64,000 nt of DNA from Gemella haemolysans ATCC 10379 (GCF_000173915.1 NZ_ACDZ02000004.1:1-64000), one strand, 5' to 3'; positions 40,833 through 51,547 are shown, counted from the stretch's first letter. Program-made: numbers and translations. Notes: a model not told the origin generated them from the sequence alone.

Positions 40833-42983
40833 TTGAAAAATATTATAGAGATTTTTCGAAAGGATATAAAAGAAGTATTTAGAAAAACTAATACGTGGAT
40901 AATCATAGTAGGGTTAATATTTTTACCATCAATGTATGCATGGCCGAATATACTATCCTCATGGGATCCGTATGGACATACTAACAATATAAAAGTTGCT
41001 GTAACATCAGAAGATGAGGGAGCTACTGTTGATGGAAAAGAGTTAAACTTAGGTAATAGTTTAGTTGAAGGATTGAAAAATAATAAAAATCTTGACTGGC
41101 AGTTTGTCTCTAATAAACAACAAGCTGAGGATGGAGTAAGAATAGGGGACTATTATGCGAGTATTGTTGTACCGAAAAATTTTAGTCAAGATATGACATC
41201 GGTTAGTAGAACAGAACCTAAGAGAGCCACTATAGAGTATACGGTTAATGAAAAAATTAATGCGATTAGTCCAAAAATAACAAACAGTGGTGCTTCTGCA
41301 ATAGCTAATAATATTAGTAAAAATTTTGTAGAAACAGCTAATGGTATAATTTTTGAAAGACTGCATGAAGCGGGGATAAAATTTGAAGAAAATCTTCCAT
41401 CAATTGAAAAAGCAAAAGAAGAAATCTTTAAATTAAATGATAACTTTTCTACATATGAAAGTACTTTAAGTGAATTAATTGGAAAAGTGGAATATGGGTA
41501 TAATATTTTAAACAATGTTCAAAATACACTTCCAGAAATAGATAGAGTAGCTACAAATAGTATTATGATTGCTGATAAGGCTGGAATTACTATTAATAAT
41601 ATACAGGGATTCAATGAAAGATTATTACCTATTATTAATAATCATCTTAATGTTGTAGAGGAAGTATCTAAAGAAGCTAATGTTATAGCAAAGGAGTTAC
41701 AACAGAAACCAGATAAAACAGAAGAAATAAAGGCGAGACAGAAAGCTTTAGATAGCAGATTACAAGCTAGTACGGAAAGATTACAACTAGTAAAGAATAT
41801 TTTTGAGTATTTTAATAGATTATCAAATGAGAGATTATTTAATAATCAACTTGAAAGAGTAACAACTTTATTGAATGATATTACAACGATAAAAGAAGTA
41901 AATAATAATATTTACAATAAAATGGATCATTATGATGAAATAGCAGACACTGTAAAAGAGGAATTCGTAAATAAATCTGCTAGAATTAATGAAGTTTCTT
42001 CAAATATGAATTCAAAATTAAATGTAGAAGTTGCACCTTTGATCTCTCAAGTTCTTAGTAAGGCAGAGGTTAATATTGATAAGGTGAGTGGCATAATTGC
42101 TGGGGCACAAGGAGAGCTACCTGCAGTAGAAAGAAAATTATCAGAAACTGAGGTGAAAATTAGTAATGCTTATGGAAAACTATTATCATTACAGGCCCAA
42201 ATGCCATCTGCGAAGAGTAAAATCCAAAAACTAACAGATGAAATTAAAAAAGCTGACAGTGGGATAAATAAAAATCAACTGTTTAATTTATTGAAGGTTG
42301 ACTATAAACAACAGGCAGAGTTTTTCGCAAATCCTGTTAAACTTCAAGAGAATAAACTTTATCATATAGAAAACTACGGTTCAGCGATGACACCATTTTA
42401 TACAGTTCTTTCTATTTGGGTTGGTTCATTACTAATGTCTTCGTTATTAACTACTAAAGTAGAAGATGAAGAGAAAAAATATAAACCATATCAAAAATAT
42501 TTTGGTAGAGGGCTACTATTTGTAATTATATCGTTATTCCAAACATTAATAATTACACTAGGGGATATGTATGTGCTAGGAACACAGGCAACCTCACCAT
42601 ATAGATTTGTATTATATGCATTACTGATTTCCCTTCTATTTTCTTCAATTATCTATACTATAGTGTGTATTTTAGGAAATGTAGGGAAAGCTGTTTGTAT
42701 AGTATTATTAGTATTACAATTAGGAAGTTCAGGAGGAACATTCCCAATTCAAATGACATCAGAATTTTTCCAAGCTTTATATCCTAAAGTACCATTTACA
42801 TATTCTATAGGTTTACTACGTGAAGCGGTAGGTGGTGTATATATTCCAGCTGTAGAACGTGATATTAAGATATTATTTATCTATCTAATTGTCGTTCTTG
42901 TAGGAGGAGCAATTCTAGTTAGTTTAAAAGCACGTTCTGCTAAACTGAGTAGAGAAAGAGAACGTTCTAAGTTATTCTTATAA
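40833..42983 (+). CDS. YhgE/Pip family membrane protein
   Basis: 716 residues. One N-terminal membrane helix (about 22-40), a long extracellular region rich in coiled-coil heptads (about 170-490), and five C-terminal helices, the layout of the YhgE/Pip (phage infection protein) family, related to EsaA-like components. The start is TTG 40833 after AGAGGAG. Lactococcal Pip is a phage receptor; the normal role is unknown, and export or ABC-2-type transport has been suggested because the end resembles ABC-2 permeases. Monocistronic by flanks. Confidence 0.85.
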   Translation: MKNIIEIFRKDIKEVFRKTNTWIIIVGLIFLPSMYAWPNILSSWDPYGHTNNIKVAVTSEDEGATVDGKELNLGNSLVEGLKNNKNLDWQFVSNKQQAEDGVRIGDYYASIVVPKNFSQDMTSVSRTEPKRATIEYTVNEKINAISPKITNSGASAIANNISKNFVETANGIIFERLHEAGIKFEENLPSIEKAKEEIFKLNDNFSTYESTLSELIGKVEYGYNILNNVQNTLPEIDRVATNSIMIADKAGITINNIQGFNERLLPIINNHLNVVEEVSKEANVIAKELQQKPDKTEEIKARQKALDSRLQASTERLQLVKNIFEYFNRLSNERLFNNQLERVTTLLNDITTIKEVNNNIYNKMDHYDEIADTVKEEFVNKSARINEVSSNMNSKLNVEVAPLISQVLSKAEVNIDKVSGIIAGAQGELPAVERKLSETEVKISNAYGKLLSLQAQMPSAKSKIQKLTDEIKKADSGINKNQLFNLLKVDYKQQAEFFANPVKLQENKLYHIENYGSAMTPFYTVLSIWVGSLLMSSLLTTKVEDEEKKYKPYQKYFGRGLLFVIISLFQTLIITLGDMYVLGTQATSPYRFVLYALLISLLFSSIIYTIVCILGNVGKAVCIVLLVLQLGSSGGTFPIQMTSEFFQALYPKVPFTYSIGLLREAVGGVYIPAVERDIKILFIYLIVVLVGGAILVSLKARSAKLSRERERSKLFL

Positions 42984-43007
42984 GATTTATATTTTAAAAA
43001 TTTTAAT

Positions 43008-43064
43008 AAAGTGATTCAAAAGAATTGATTTAATGCAGTCAAAACTTTTGAGTCACTTCTTTTG
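43008..43064 (+). terminator. Terminator after yhgE, short repeat copy D
   Basis: AAGTGATTCAAAAG (43009-43022) pairs with CTTTTGAGTCACTT, then CTTTTG. It corresponds to the distal hairpin of the intergenic repeat (GTGACTC/GAGTCAC plus a T-rich tail) without the proximal part. Confidence 0.75.
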
Positions 43065-43146
43065 TTTGTTTTCTCATACTAAATGAAAAAACTTAGTATT
43101 TATGATATAATAAAATGATAAAACCTTAAAATATAGAGGATAAATT

Positions 43147-44148
43147 ATGGTTAAAACATTAGATAGAACCAAAGACATTTTCTTAGATACAATGCTTTTG
43201 GGAAATGAAATATTAACGAAAAAAATAAAAACAACTAATAAGACTAAAATCACTGTAATCTTAGCTGCTTACAGAAATGTAGGAAGACTGGAAAGTATTA
43301 TTAAGGATTTATATAATCAAAGTTTTCAAGAATTTGAAATAATAGTAGTTGATGATCTTTCTGGATCAGAGATTGAAGAAGCGGTAGTTGCATTAGATAA
43401 TAATAAAATTAACTACATAAAAAAACAACTAGGTTCTAACTCTTCAGCAAAAAACTGTGCATTAGATTTTTCTAAGGGGGAATATGTAGTTTTTGTTGAA
43501 GAAAGCTCAAAATTAAAATCTAATTATTTGGAATTATTATTTAATGAAGTATCGCAGAAAAATCTTGATATAGCAATATTAACAAGAAATGGTTATCCAA
43601 GTATATTAAATGAGACTATATCATCAGGGCAAGATTACCTTATAGAAGAAATTAAGAAATTAAAAAGTGATTTGAATTATAATGTTACTTCTTGTATTTT
43701 TAAGAAAAAATTCTTAGATGTTTATAATTTAAGATTCCAAGAAGATATGTTAGCTTTAGAGAATTTATACTTCAAATTACGTGTCTTTGATGTTGCAGGT
43801 AAAGTAAGTCAAGTAGCAAAAGTAGGTTATAAAGATTTACAAGAAAGTAAATCTGTAAGAAATAATGCAATGATTGAAGCTTCAACAAGAAGAATAATGA
43901 TTGCATTTAATAAGATTGAAGAATTTAAACAAAATAAAAAATATGAGGAGAGTTTAAATTTACTTTGTGGATATTTACTTTTTGATGTACTTAGAATGCA
44001 TGAAAATATGTCCGAGGAAATAGAGATTTTAGAGCTAATAAAATCAAGAAAAAACTATTTTGATAGTGACACATTCGTAAATAAAACGATGATAGCAATG
44101 TCTCCGATAATGTTTGCAAATCATCTTAACAGAAAGGATAGGAGATAA
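43147..44148 (+). CDS. Family 2 glycosyltransferase
   Basis: 333 residues with a GT-A fold: ITVILAAYRNVGRLESII, then FEIIVVDDLSG and SAKNCALDFSKGEYVVF. At the position where GT2 enzymes carry the DxD metal motif, it reads VEESSKLK, so metal binding or activity may differ. A helical C-terminal region follows. It is 2 nt upstream of a GT-C membrane protein, pointing to a joint role in decorating a surface glycan or lipid. The sugar and acceptor are unknown. Confidence 0.82.
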   Translation: MVKTLDRTKDIFLDTMLLGNEILTKKIKTTNKTKITVILAAYRNVGRLESIIKDLYNQSFQEFEIIVVDDLSGSEIEEAVVALDNNKINYIKKQLGSNSSAKNCALDFSKGEYVVFVEESSKLKSNYLELLFNEVSQKNLDIAILTRNGYPSILNETISSGQDYLIEEIKKLKSDLNYNVTSCIFKKKFLDVYNLRFQEDMLALENLYFKLRVFDVAGKVSQVAKVGYKDLQESKSVRNNAMIEASTRRIMIAFNKIEEFKQNKKYEESLNLLCGYLLFDVLRMHENMSEEIEILELIKSRKNYFDSDTFVNKTMIAMSPIMFANHLNRKDRR

Positions 44149-44150
44149 TT

Positions 44151-46175
44151 ATGAGGCGAATATTACATAATGTGTTTTCGTATGCGTTCATAGCCTTGTT
44201 TACAATAGCTTTAACTTGGGCATATGTAGCACCATTTGTGTATGAAAGAATATTAAATCCGTTGGCACTTCTGTTAGGAGTTCCAGTGGTTTTCATACTG
44301 TTTATTTATGCAGTAAAAAAAGTGTTAGCAACAGATGAAGTTGGATTAAAAAAATATAATCGAATTATTGTGCTAGTATATTTAGTATTTCAGGCGATTA
44401 TTTTATCTATGGATACACTAAACTTTTCAGATGGTGCAGAGATAGAAAACGAAGCACACTACATGCTAAACTATGGAAAATTCTCTGGTGAAAGATATTT
44501 TTTAGTTTATCCGAATAATATTACACCGACAATTATTCTATATTGGATATATCGTATAGCTGCATTTCTACATATATCAGAAGTGTGGACATTACATATA
44601 TTCTGTTTCTTGGTAACAACGGCGACAATATTTTTAACATATAAGACTGCTGGAAAATTACTTACAAAGCAAAAGCAAACGATAATTTTAGGATTAATGA
44701 TATTATACATTCCTTTCCAAATGTATAGTTTATTTTATTACTCTGATACATTAATGGTAATTATGGTTGCTCTAATAATATATGTTCTTATACCTTCAGA
44801 TGGAAGTTTTATCTTTAGAACAAAACATATTTTAGCAGTAGCTATTTTAGTTGCATTTGCATGGAACTTAAGATCTAATATAATTATTATTTTACCAGCG
44901 TTAATAGTTTACTTACTATTTTTTAAATGGTATAAAAATTTAGTTCTATTATTAGTGACCTTTGGAATTGCATTTGTATTCTTTGGAAAAGGATTCGATA
45001 TGCTGTGGGCACACTATGGATTTTGGAAAGATGATGGCTATAAGTTTCCAATGTTGCACTGGGTAATGATGGGAATGAGTATTCAAGGTGGTAGTTATAA
45101 CTGGCAGGATTTCCAATTTACTTATCTTAGTCAAAACAAGATGACAGATGATCTAGGTTTATTCTTTAATAGGGTGACTCATAGACCGTTTTTCCTTAAT
45201 TTACTCATGATAGTTCTTAAAATAAGAGGTAATTGGAGTGATGGTACTATTAACTATACGAATGGTACACGTGCACTAAGAGATGGTGATGGCTTCTTAT
45301 GGCAACTTTTCTATGGAAGTAATAATAGTTTCTTCATATATCTTTCTCAAATGATGTATGTCGTGATTATCTTTGGTATGGTATATTACATCTATAAACG
45401 CAGAAAAGAGTATATTACTTCATGCTTCTTATTCCAAATTATCATCTTCGGGGTATTTACGTTCCATTTAATCTGGGAAGCTAAACCAAGATATGTTTAT
45501 GCATGGATGCCGATAATTTTTATTTTAGGAGCAAAAGGTATAATACTATTTGCTGAAAGATATGAGACAATCATATTTGATAAGTACAAGAAAAAACTTT
45601 ATATTGCTTTTGGAGTAGTATTTGCTCTTCAAGTAGGAAGTGATAGTTTCTTAAGACCATCTTATTCGATGAACTTAGACTATGATTCACGTGTAATAAA
45701 TGGTATTAGTATTTATGCAACGGATAATTATTTAAGAGATGGAATAGTTAGGGTGAATAAAGATACAGAGGTAGAACAAACATTTAAAGCTAATCGCAGC
45801 TTTAATTATGTTCGAGGATATATTTCTTCATATGATGAGAAAAATAATTCGAAGTATAAAGTAGAGATAATAGATAAAAAAGATAATAAAGTTGTAAGAG
45901 AACATGAATTTATTTATCGTGAATTGTATTGGGAAGTACCACTACAAACATATACTCTTCGTTGGTATTTCAATGATCTTCCGGCAGGAGACTACAGTGT
46001 GAAATTCTCACAAGTAGAAAGTGATAATAATGGAAGCATAGTAATTTCTAGTGTACCAAATGAAATGATTGATATGTATGAAGCTGGTAAATTATATATT
46101 AACGGTGCTGATCAAAATAAAAAAGATTTATCATTACAAATAGGACATAGATACCAAAAACTTTGGTGGTATTAA
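44151..46175 (+). CDS. GT-C-type membrane glycosyltransferase-like protein
   Basis: 674 residues: about twelve membrane helices over residues 1-500, with the acidic first-loop segment SDGAEIENEAHYM typical of polyprenyl-phosphate-sugar-using GT-C enzymes (PMT/ArnT-like), then a soluble C-terminal beta-rich domain of about 170 residues. AGGAG precedes the ATG 2 nt after the GT2 gene. Together they could make a lipid-linked sugar and transfer it outside the membrane. The assignment to a named family is uncertain. Confidence 0.72.
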   Translation: MRRILHNVFSYAFIALFTIALTWAYVAPFVYERILNPLALLLGVPVVFILFIYAVKKVLATDEVGLKKYNRIIVLVYLVFQAIILSMDTLNFSDGAEIENEAHYMLNYGKFSGERYFLVYPNNITPTIILYWIYRIAAFLHISEVWTLHIFCFLVTTATIFLTYKTAGKLLTKQKQTIILGLMILYIPFQMYSLFYYSDTLMVIMVALIIYVLIPSDGSFIFRTKHILAVAILVAFAWNLRSNIIIILPALIVYLLFFKWYKNLVLLLVTFGIAFVFFGKGFDMLWAHYGFWKDDGYKFPMLHWVMMGMSIQGGSYNWQDFQFTYLSQNKMTDDLGLFFNRVTHRPFFLNLLMIVLKIRGNWSDGTINYTNGTRALRDGDGFLWQLFYGSNNSFFIYLSQMMYVVIIFGMVYYIYKRRKEYITSCFLFQIIIFGVFTFHLIWEAKPRYVYAWMPIIFILGAKGIILFAERYETIIFDKYKKKLYIAFGVVFALQVGSDSFLRPSYSMNLDYDSRVINGISIYATDNYLRDGIVRVNKDTEVEQTFKANRSFNYVRGYISSYDEKNNSKYKVEIIDKKDNKVVREHEFIYRELYWEVPLQTYTLRWYFNDLPAGDYSVKFSQVESDNNGSIVISSVPNEMIDMYEAGKLYINGADQNKKDLSLQIGHRYQKLWWY

Positions 46176-46224
46176 TGAAATAGTGGACAAAGAAGTTTTG
46201 TAATTTTGAATCAGAATAATATGA

Positions 46225-46405
46225 GTGCTGACCAAAAAAGGTCCTAAAATTTAACAAAGTTCATATGAGAACTCATAGACACAGTGGTTTATTGATATCT
46301 AAATTCGCTTTATAAAAGCTTTTTAGATATCTAATAAACTGTGTGGGGGTGACTCGACAAAATCGATTTCTCCAAAATCACAATTTTTGAGTCACTCCCT
46401 TTCTT
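46225..46405 (+). repeat. Intergenic two-hairpin repeat, copy A
   Basis: Best-preserved copy. Proximal hairpin: ACACAGTGGTTTATT / AATAAACTGTGT with GATATCTAA / TTTAGATATC arms. Distal hairpin: GGTGACTC / GAGTCACTCC, then CCCTTTC. No coding frame. It follows the GT-C gene. Confidence 0.85.
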
Positions 46406-46491
46406 CATATTTAAGAATAAGGGTGGATTTTAATTTAAGTTTAGCTATAGTATAAGGTTAACATAAAGTAGGGAATATATAATATAAATAT

Positions 46492-46553
46492 GAGAGTAAT
46501 TCGACAAAATCGACTTCTCAAAAATTTTAATTTTTGAATCACTCTCTTTCTCC
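46492..46553 (+). repeat. Short intergenic repeat, copy E
   Basis: GAGAGTAATTC ... GAATCACTCTC with the inner GACAAAATCGACTTCTC, matching the distal half of copy A (GACTCGACAAAATCGATTTCTCC). It is followed by TTTCTCC. About 90 bp after copy A. Confidence 0.75.
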
Positions 46554-46590
46554 AAATAACATAGCATAGTTCTAATTTGCAAACGATTTA

Positions 46591-46620
46591 TTGTCAAAGA
46601 AGGTAAAACTATGTTATAAT
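46591..46620 (+). promoter_or_regulatory. Promoter of the YheA-like gene
   Basis: TTGTCA, 18 bp, TATAAT, 30 bp before the ATG. Confidence 0.65.
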
Positions 46621-46650
46621 TAGAATACAACATAAAAGGAGCAAATAATT

Positions 46651-47004
46651 ATGGTAAATATTTATGATAAAGCAAATGAATTTGAAAGAGCATTAAGAGA
46701 ATCTGATGAGTATAAAGCATCATTAGCTGCATCTGAAGAATTATACGCAGATGAAGAAGCTAATGCTTTATATACAGAATTCGTATCTAAACAAAAAGAT
46801 TTAATGGAGTCTGCTCAAGCAGGAAATGAACCTACAGAAGAAGAATTATCAGTATTTGAAGAAATTCAACAAAAATTATTAGAAAATGCTAAATTCTTAG
46901 AGTTTGTACAAACTCAACAAAAACTACAATTTTTAATTGAAGACTTAAACAAAGTAATGTACAAACCTCTAGATGAACTTTTCGAAAAATACGGAAACAA
47001 ATAG
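46651..47004 (+). CDS. YheA/YlbF-family helical protein
   Basis: 117 residues, almost entirely alpha-helical and acidic. It matches the UPF0342/Com_YlbF family by its start (VNIYDKANEFERALRES), KQKDLMESAQ and the C-terminal LQFLIEDLNKVM. B. subtilis relatives YlbF and YmcA form the Y-complex that affects RNase Y and competence; the YheA branch is less well known. AAGGAG precedes the ATG. Confidence 0.82.
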   Translation: MVNIYDKANEFERALRESDEYKASLAASEELYADEEANALYTEFVSKQKDLMESAQAGNEPTEEELSVFEEIQQKLLENAKFLEFVQTQQKLQFLIEDLNKVMYKPLDELFEKYGNK

Positions 47005-47014
47005 AATAAGATTT

Positions 47015-47051
47015 AACACGAAGTATTAGATATTTTCTGATACTTCGTGTT
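47015..47051 (+). terminator. Terminator after the YheA-like gene
   Basis: AACACGAAGTAT and ATACTTCGTGTT around a 13-nt loop, then ACTATTT; weak T-run. Confidence 0.7.
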
Positions 47052-47060
47052 ACTATTTAA

Positions 47061-47095
47061 AAATCACCTAGGAAATTAATTTTCTAGGTGATTTC
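47061..47095 (-). terminator. Terminator of the methionine operon
   Basis: AAATCACCTAG...CTAGGTGATTT hairpin; the minus-strand continuation is T-rich (TTTTTAAA). It serves yitJ transcribed leftward. Confidence 0.75.
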
Positions 47096-47113
47096 TATAT
47101 ATACATTTAACTT

Positions 47114-48955
47114 TTATTTATCTTTATTTTCTTCAACATAATCTATTAATTCTAATGTAAGATCATATCTAAAGAATGGTGTTATTAGGTAAATTCCTTT
47201 GAAGTGTTTTAAAGCAACATCAAGTAACTTTTTACTTTCTTCTAAAGCAATTTTTTGACAAAGTTCTTTGTCATCTTTTACTTCTTCTAGTTTTGCTAAG
47301 AATTCTTCTGATAACTTGATACCAGGTACCTCATTGTGTAGGAATACAGCATTGTTGTAGCTTGTAATTGGCATTATACCAACGAAGAATGGAGTATCTG
47401 GATAATCAGCAGCAAATTCTGCTAATTGCTCAATTTTTTCAGCTTCAAAGACAGGTTGTGTAATAAAGTAATCGGTACCTGCTTTAATTTTCTTCTCAAC
47501 TAGACGTTTTGTTTTACTTAAGTCGCGAACATTTGGATTATAAGCAGCAGCAACTGTGAAGTTTGTAGTCTTTTTCAGAGAAGCTCCATTATATCCAAGT
47601 CCTTCATTAAGTTGTTTAATGAAAGGAATTAATTTAAGACTAGTCATATCATAGACACTAGTTGCTCCAGGGAAGTCACCAAGTTTACTTGGATCTCCAG
47701 TAAGAGCAAGGACATTATTAATTCCAAGAAGATCAAATCCCATTAAGCGAGATTGTAATCCGATAAGATTGTGATCACGACATGTTAAATGTAGAAGTGT
47801 AGGGGTAGAAATGTGCTCTTTAAGTAACGTAGCAGCAGCTAAATTACAAATTCGAGTGCTAGCTAAAGAATTATCTGCTAAAGTTATAGCTTCGATATTC
47901 TTTTTATCTATCGCTTTTGCACCTTCTATAAATTTATCTACATTTAAATGTTTAGGTGGATCTAGTTCAGCTATTATTGTTACTTGTTTTTTCACTTTAT
48001 CAACAATTGTTGGTTCGTTATGAGCAACCCTTACAAGCTCTTCCTCGGCCGGTAAAGGTGTGATAATTTTTCTTTTAACAGGTTTAAGATCTTTAATTCC
48101 TTTTTTAATAGCACGAATATGCTCAGGAGTAGTTCCACAGCAACCGCCTATTAATCTTACACCTTCTTCTACAAGTAACTTAGCACTTTGTTCGAAGTAA
48201 GCTGAATTTTTTCTAAAACGGTATTCATTACCATTAATAGTTTGTGTTAACTGTAATAAGCTGGCATTAGGATAAGCTGACAGGTAGCTTTGTGCAAATA
48301 ATGGAACTTGTTTTAAACTTTTTATCATATGATAAGGACCAAGATGGCAGTTTAAACCAACGATATCAGCACCTAAGTTAACAAGGGTACTTAGAGCATC
48401 AGTTACTTTTTCCCCATTTTGAGTTATACCTGCTTCTAATAATGAAATATTAGTAATAATAGGTAAGTCAGTTAATTTTCTAGCTTCAGTTAATACAGCA
48501 CGAATTTCTTCTTGATCATAGTAAGTTTCAAAGAGTAATGCATCAACTTTATTTGTTGATAATAATACTTTAACTTGATCGATTGTTTCATTGACAATTG
48601 TTTCTAATGATAGTTCACATTCACGAAGTCCTCTAATAGCTCCAATAGTACCGAAAACAAAAGTGTTTTCTCCAGCAGCTTTACGAGCTATTTCAGCAGC
48701 GCGAATATTAATTTCTTCAAACTTGTCTTCATAACCATAAGTTTTTAGCTGACATTTTTTTGCAGCATAAGTATTTGTTTGAATTATATCTGCTCCAGCT
48801 TCGATATAAGCCTTATGAATTTTCTCTACAGAATCCGGATTAGAGATATTATTATATTCATGACAACTTTCCAATCCATTACTATAGAGAGCTGTACCCA
48901 TAGCTCCATCAGCTACGAGTACATTTTGTTCTAATCTCTCTAGTAAGTTTCTCAT
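47114..48955 (-). CDS. yitJ: Bifunctional homocysteine S-methyltransferase / methylenetetrahydrofolate reductase
   Basis: 613 residues, two fused enzymes. The N-terminal half (about 1-290) is a homocysteine methyltransferase domain: VADGAMGTALYSNG, GLNCHLGP, and the zinc site GGCCGTTP. The C-terminal half (about 325-610) is MetF-type reductase: IIAELDPPKHLNV, LTCRDHN, TGDP and the FAD-site FITQPVFE. It regenerates methionine from homocysteine and supplies 5-methyl-THF to MetE upstream. It is 9 nt downstream of metE in one operon under the T-box leaders. The fusion is known from B. subtilis YitJ and others. Confidence 0.92.
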   Translation of the reverse strand: MRNLLERLEQNVLVADGAMGTALYSNGLESCHEYNNISNPDSVEKIHKAYIEAGADIIQTNTYAAKKCQLKTYGYEDKFEEINIRAAEIARKAAGENTFVFGTIGAIRGLRECELSLETIVNETIDQVKVLLSTNKVDALLFETYYDQEEIRAVLTEARKLTDLPIITNISLLEAGITQNGEKVTDALSTLVNLGADIVGLNCHLGPYHMIKSLKQVPLFAQSYLSAYPNASLLQLTQTINGNEYRFRKNSAYFEQSAKLLVEEGVRLIGGCCGTTPEHIRAIKKGIKDLKPVKRKIITPLPAEEELVRVAHNEPTIVDKVKKQVTIIAELDPPKHLNVDKFIEGAKAIDKKNIEAITLADNSLASTRICNLAAATLLKEHISTPTLLHLTCRDHNLIGLQSRLMGFDLLGINNVLALTGDPSKLGDFPGATSVYDMTSLKLIPFIKQLNEGLGYNGASLKKTTNFTVAAAYNPNVRDLSKTKRLVEKKIKAGTDYFITQPVFEAEKIEQLAEFAADYPDTPFFVGIMPITSYNNAVFLHNEVPGIKLSEEFLAKLEEVKDDKELCQKIALEESKKLLDVALKHFKGIYLITPFFRYDLTLELIDYVEENKDK

Positions 48956-48964
48956 ATGAACCTC

Positions 48965-51205
48965 CTATTTAGCGGCAAGTTCATTTCTAATTTCTTTAGT
49001 TACCTCAACTAAAACTTCTAATGCTTCAATAGTTTCTTTTTCAGCACGAGTTTTTAATCCACAGTCAGGGTTAATCCAGAATTGCTCAGTAGATAGTTTT
49101 TGAAGTGGACGTAAGATGTTTGTACGAACTTCTTCTTTAGAAGGTACACGAGGAGAGTGAATGTCGTAAACTCCTAGACCAATACCTAAAGGATAGATTG
49201 CAGTTTCGAATGCAGAGATTAATTCTCCGTGACTTCTACTAGTTTCGATAGAAATAACGTCAGCGTCTAATGCACGGATAGAATCGATAATTTCATCGAA
49301 GTTAGAATAACACATATGTGTGTGAATTTGTGTATCATCTTGAACTGATGAAGTAGCTAGACGGAATGAGAATACTGCTTCTTCAAGATATTTTTCTTTT
49401 TTGTTATCTCTTAGAGGTAATCCTTCACGGATAGCTGGTTCGTCAACTTGGATAATTGTAATTCCAGCTTTTTCTAAAAGTTCAATTTCATTTTTAAGAG
49501 CGATAGCTATTTGGTTGAAGATTTCTGCTTTAGGAATATCAGTTCTTTCGAATGACCAGTTTAGAATTGTAACTGGTCCAGTTAACATACCTTTAACAGG
49601 ACGGTTAGTTAAGCTTTGAGCATAGGCAGTTTCTTTAACTGTAACAGCTTCTACGTGTTTTACATCTCCGTAAATGATTGGTGGTTTAACCCCACGAGAA
49701 CCGTATGATTGAACCCAACCGAATTTAGTAGATGCAAATCCAGCGAAACGTTGTCCGAAGAATTCAACCATGTCTGTACGTTCGAACTCACCGTGAACTA
49801 ATACGTCGATATCAAGATCTTCTTGGATTTTAATCCAACGAGCGATTTCTTCTTCGATGAATTTTTCATATGCTTCATTAGATAGTTCACCTTTTTTCCA
49901 TAGAGCACGTTGTAGACGTACTTGTTTAGATTGAGGGAATGATCCGATTGTAGTAGTTGGTAATAATGGTAAGTTGTATTTTTTATTTTGAACTTCACGA
50001 CGAACTTTGTAATCAGATGGACGAGTAGAACGAACATTTTCACTTGATTCTAATTCAAGGTTTCTGAAGTCAGCATTTTGTAGTTTGTTGAAGTCTTCAA
50101 CGTGTTTTTGGTATGCTGCATCTTCTTTACCATCTAATTTGCTAGCTAGTAAGTTAAGCTCTACTAATTTTTGATCAGCAAATGCTAAACCGTTTAATAA
50201 TGTTTCTTCTAATTCAGTTTCGTTTTTAGTTGTTACTGGTACGTGTAGTAATGAACATGAAGGTTGAATTACTAATTCAGCAACATTGGCTTTAATTTCT
50301 TCTAATAATGCAGAACTATCTTCGAAATCATTGCTCCATACGTTACGCCCATCAACAACCCCAGCAAATACTTCTTTATCTTTGAATAAACCAGCTTTTA
50401 CATTAGCTAAGTTTTCTTCTCTTCCGTGAACGAAGTCTAAACCGAAAGCTACTGGTAAATCAACAAGTTTTTCAGCTTCTACTAAAGCTTCAAAGTAAGT
50501 TTGGAAGATGAATTTAGCATCTACTTCGTTGTTGAAGTGGTTGTATACTTTGTGAGCTAATTCTACATAGTTTCTACCTTCATCAGTAACAAAGATTGGC
50601 TCATCTACTTGGATGTAAGAAGCACCAGCTTCAGCTAATTCTTTGAATACTTGAGTGTAAAGTGGAACTAATTTATCTACAGCTTTTTCAAATTCTCCTT
50701 CAGCTAGACCACTAGATAAAGCAACATATGTAATTGGTCCAGTGATTACTGGTTTAGCTTTATCTCCTACGATTTCTTTTGCTTCTTTATATAAGTCTAA
50801 TAGACGAGTATTGTTTAATTTAGGGTTAACATTTTCCCATTCTGGTACGATGTAGTGGTAGTTAGTGTTAAACCATTTTTTAAGTGCAGATGCAACATTA
50901 TCTTTGTTACCACGAGCGATATCGAAGAATAAGTCTACATCAACTTCTCTTCCTTCGAAACGTTGTGGAATAACGTTGAATTGAACTGATAAATCTAAAA
51001 TGTGATCATAAAGTGAGAAATCACCAACTGGGATAAAATCTAATCCAGCATTTAATTGTTTCTCGATATAAAGACGACGAAGTTTTCCTGCTTCTTCAAA
51101 TAACTCATTTTGACGAACTGTACGAGCCCAGTATCCTTCAATTAATTTTTTCCATTCTCTTTTTTCCCCTAAACGTGGGTATCCTAAACTTGATATTTTT
51201 GTCAT
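48965..51205 (-). CDS. metE: Cobalamin-independent methionine synthase
   Basis: Transfers a methyl group from 5-methyl-tetrahydropteroyltri-glutamate to homocysteine. 746 residues, two barrel halves. It starts [20 protein letters not shown]; the catalytic half has [23 protein letters not shown] and the zinc ligands in HTHMCYSNF and [15 protein letters not shown] precedes the ATG. Expression is very probably controlled by the two upstream Met T-boxes. Having MetE rather than MetH fits the absence of any cobalamin gene here. Confidence 0.96.
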   Translation of the reverse strand: MTKISSLGYPRLGEKREWKKLIEGYWARTVRQNELFEEAGKLRRLYIEKQLNAGLDFIPVGDFSLYDHILDLSVQFNVIPQRFEGREVDVDLFFDIARGNKDNVASALKKWFNTNYHYIVPEWENVNPKLNNTRLLDLYKEAKEIVGDKAKPVITGPITYVALSSGLAEGEFEKAVDKLVPLYTQVFKELAEAGASYIQVDEPIFVTDEGRNYVELAHKVYNHFNNEVDAKFIFQTYFEALVEAEKLVDLPVAFGLDFVHGREENLANVKAGLFKDKEVFAGVVDGRNVWSNDFEDSSALLEEIKANVAELVIQPSCSLLHVPVTTKNETELEETLLNGLAFADQKLVELNLLASKLDGKEDAAYQKHVEDFNKLQNADFRNLELESSENVRSTRPSDYKVRREVQNKKYNLPLLPTTTIGSFPQSKQVRLQRALWKKGELSNEAYEKFIEEEIARWIKIQEDLDIDVLVHGEFERTDMVEFFGQRFAGFASTKFGWVQSYGSRGVKPPIIYGDVKHVEAVTVKETAYAQSLTNRPVKGMLTGPVTILNWSFERTDIPKAEIFNQIAIALKNEIELLEKAGITIIQVDEPAIREGLPLRDNKKEKYLEEAVFSFRLATSSVQDDTQIHTHMCYSNFDEIIDSIRALDADVISIETSRSHGELISAFETAIYPLGIGLGVYDIHSPRVPSKEEVRTNILRPLQKLSTEQFWINPDCGLKTRAEKETIEALEVLVEVTKEIRNELAAK

Positions 51206-51251
51206 TATTTTTTCCTCCTGAAATTTTCTCTTTTTGTGTATATTGAATTAT

Positions 51252-51530
51252 AAAAATAAAAAACGCCCTTAAACAATATCTAATATTGTCTAAGGACGTG
51301 CGTTTTATACGTGGTACCACCTTATTTTATGGAAAATCTAAAATGATAAAATGAATTTTTTAGTTTTCCACCTCATTAAAATTTTAACGCTATTTTCTGC
51401 GTAATTATCTAACAGCTGCTCGATAATTAAAACTCAAAGACCATCTTCAAAAAAACTCATTAATCTCTTTTCAGCTACCGAGACTCTCTGGTGTAAATCC
51501 TTTTTTCTACTCATCTTATCCATGTAATAA
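51252..51530 (-). promoter_or_regulatory. Methionine T-box leader 2 (proximal to metE)
   Basis: On the minus strand: stem I with GATGAGTA, CCAGAGAGT and GGTAGCTGAAAAG; specifier region GAAGATGGTCTTTGAG with codon ATG (Met); T-box AAGGTGGTACCACG (51310-51323); then terminator CGTCCTTAGACAAT...ATTGTTTAAGGGCG and a T-run ending near 51258. Uncharged tRNA-Met should favour the antiterminator and turn metE on. Confidence 0.9.
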
Positions 51531-51547
51531 TATATTAATTTGTAAAA

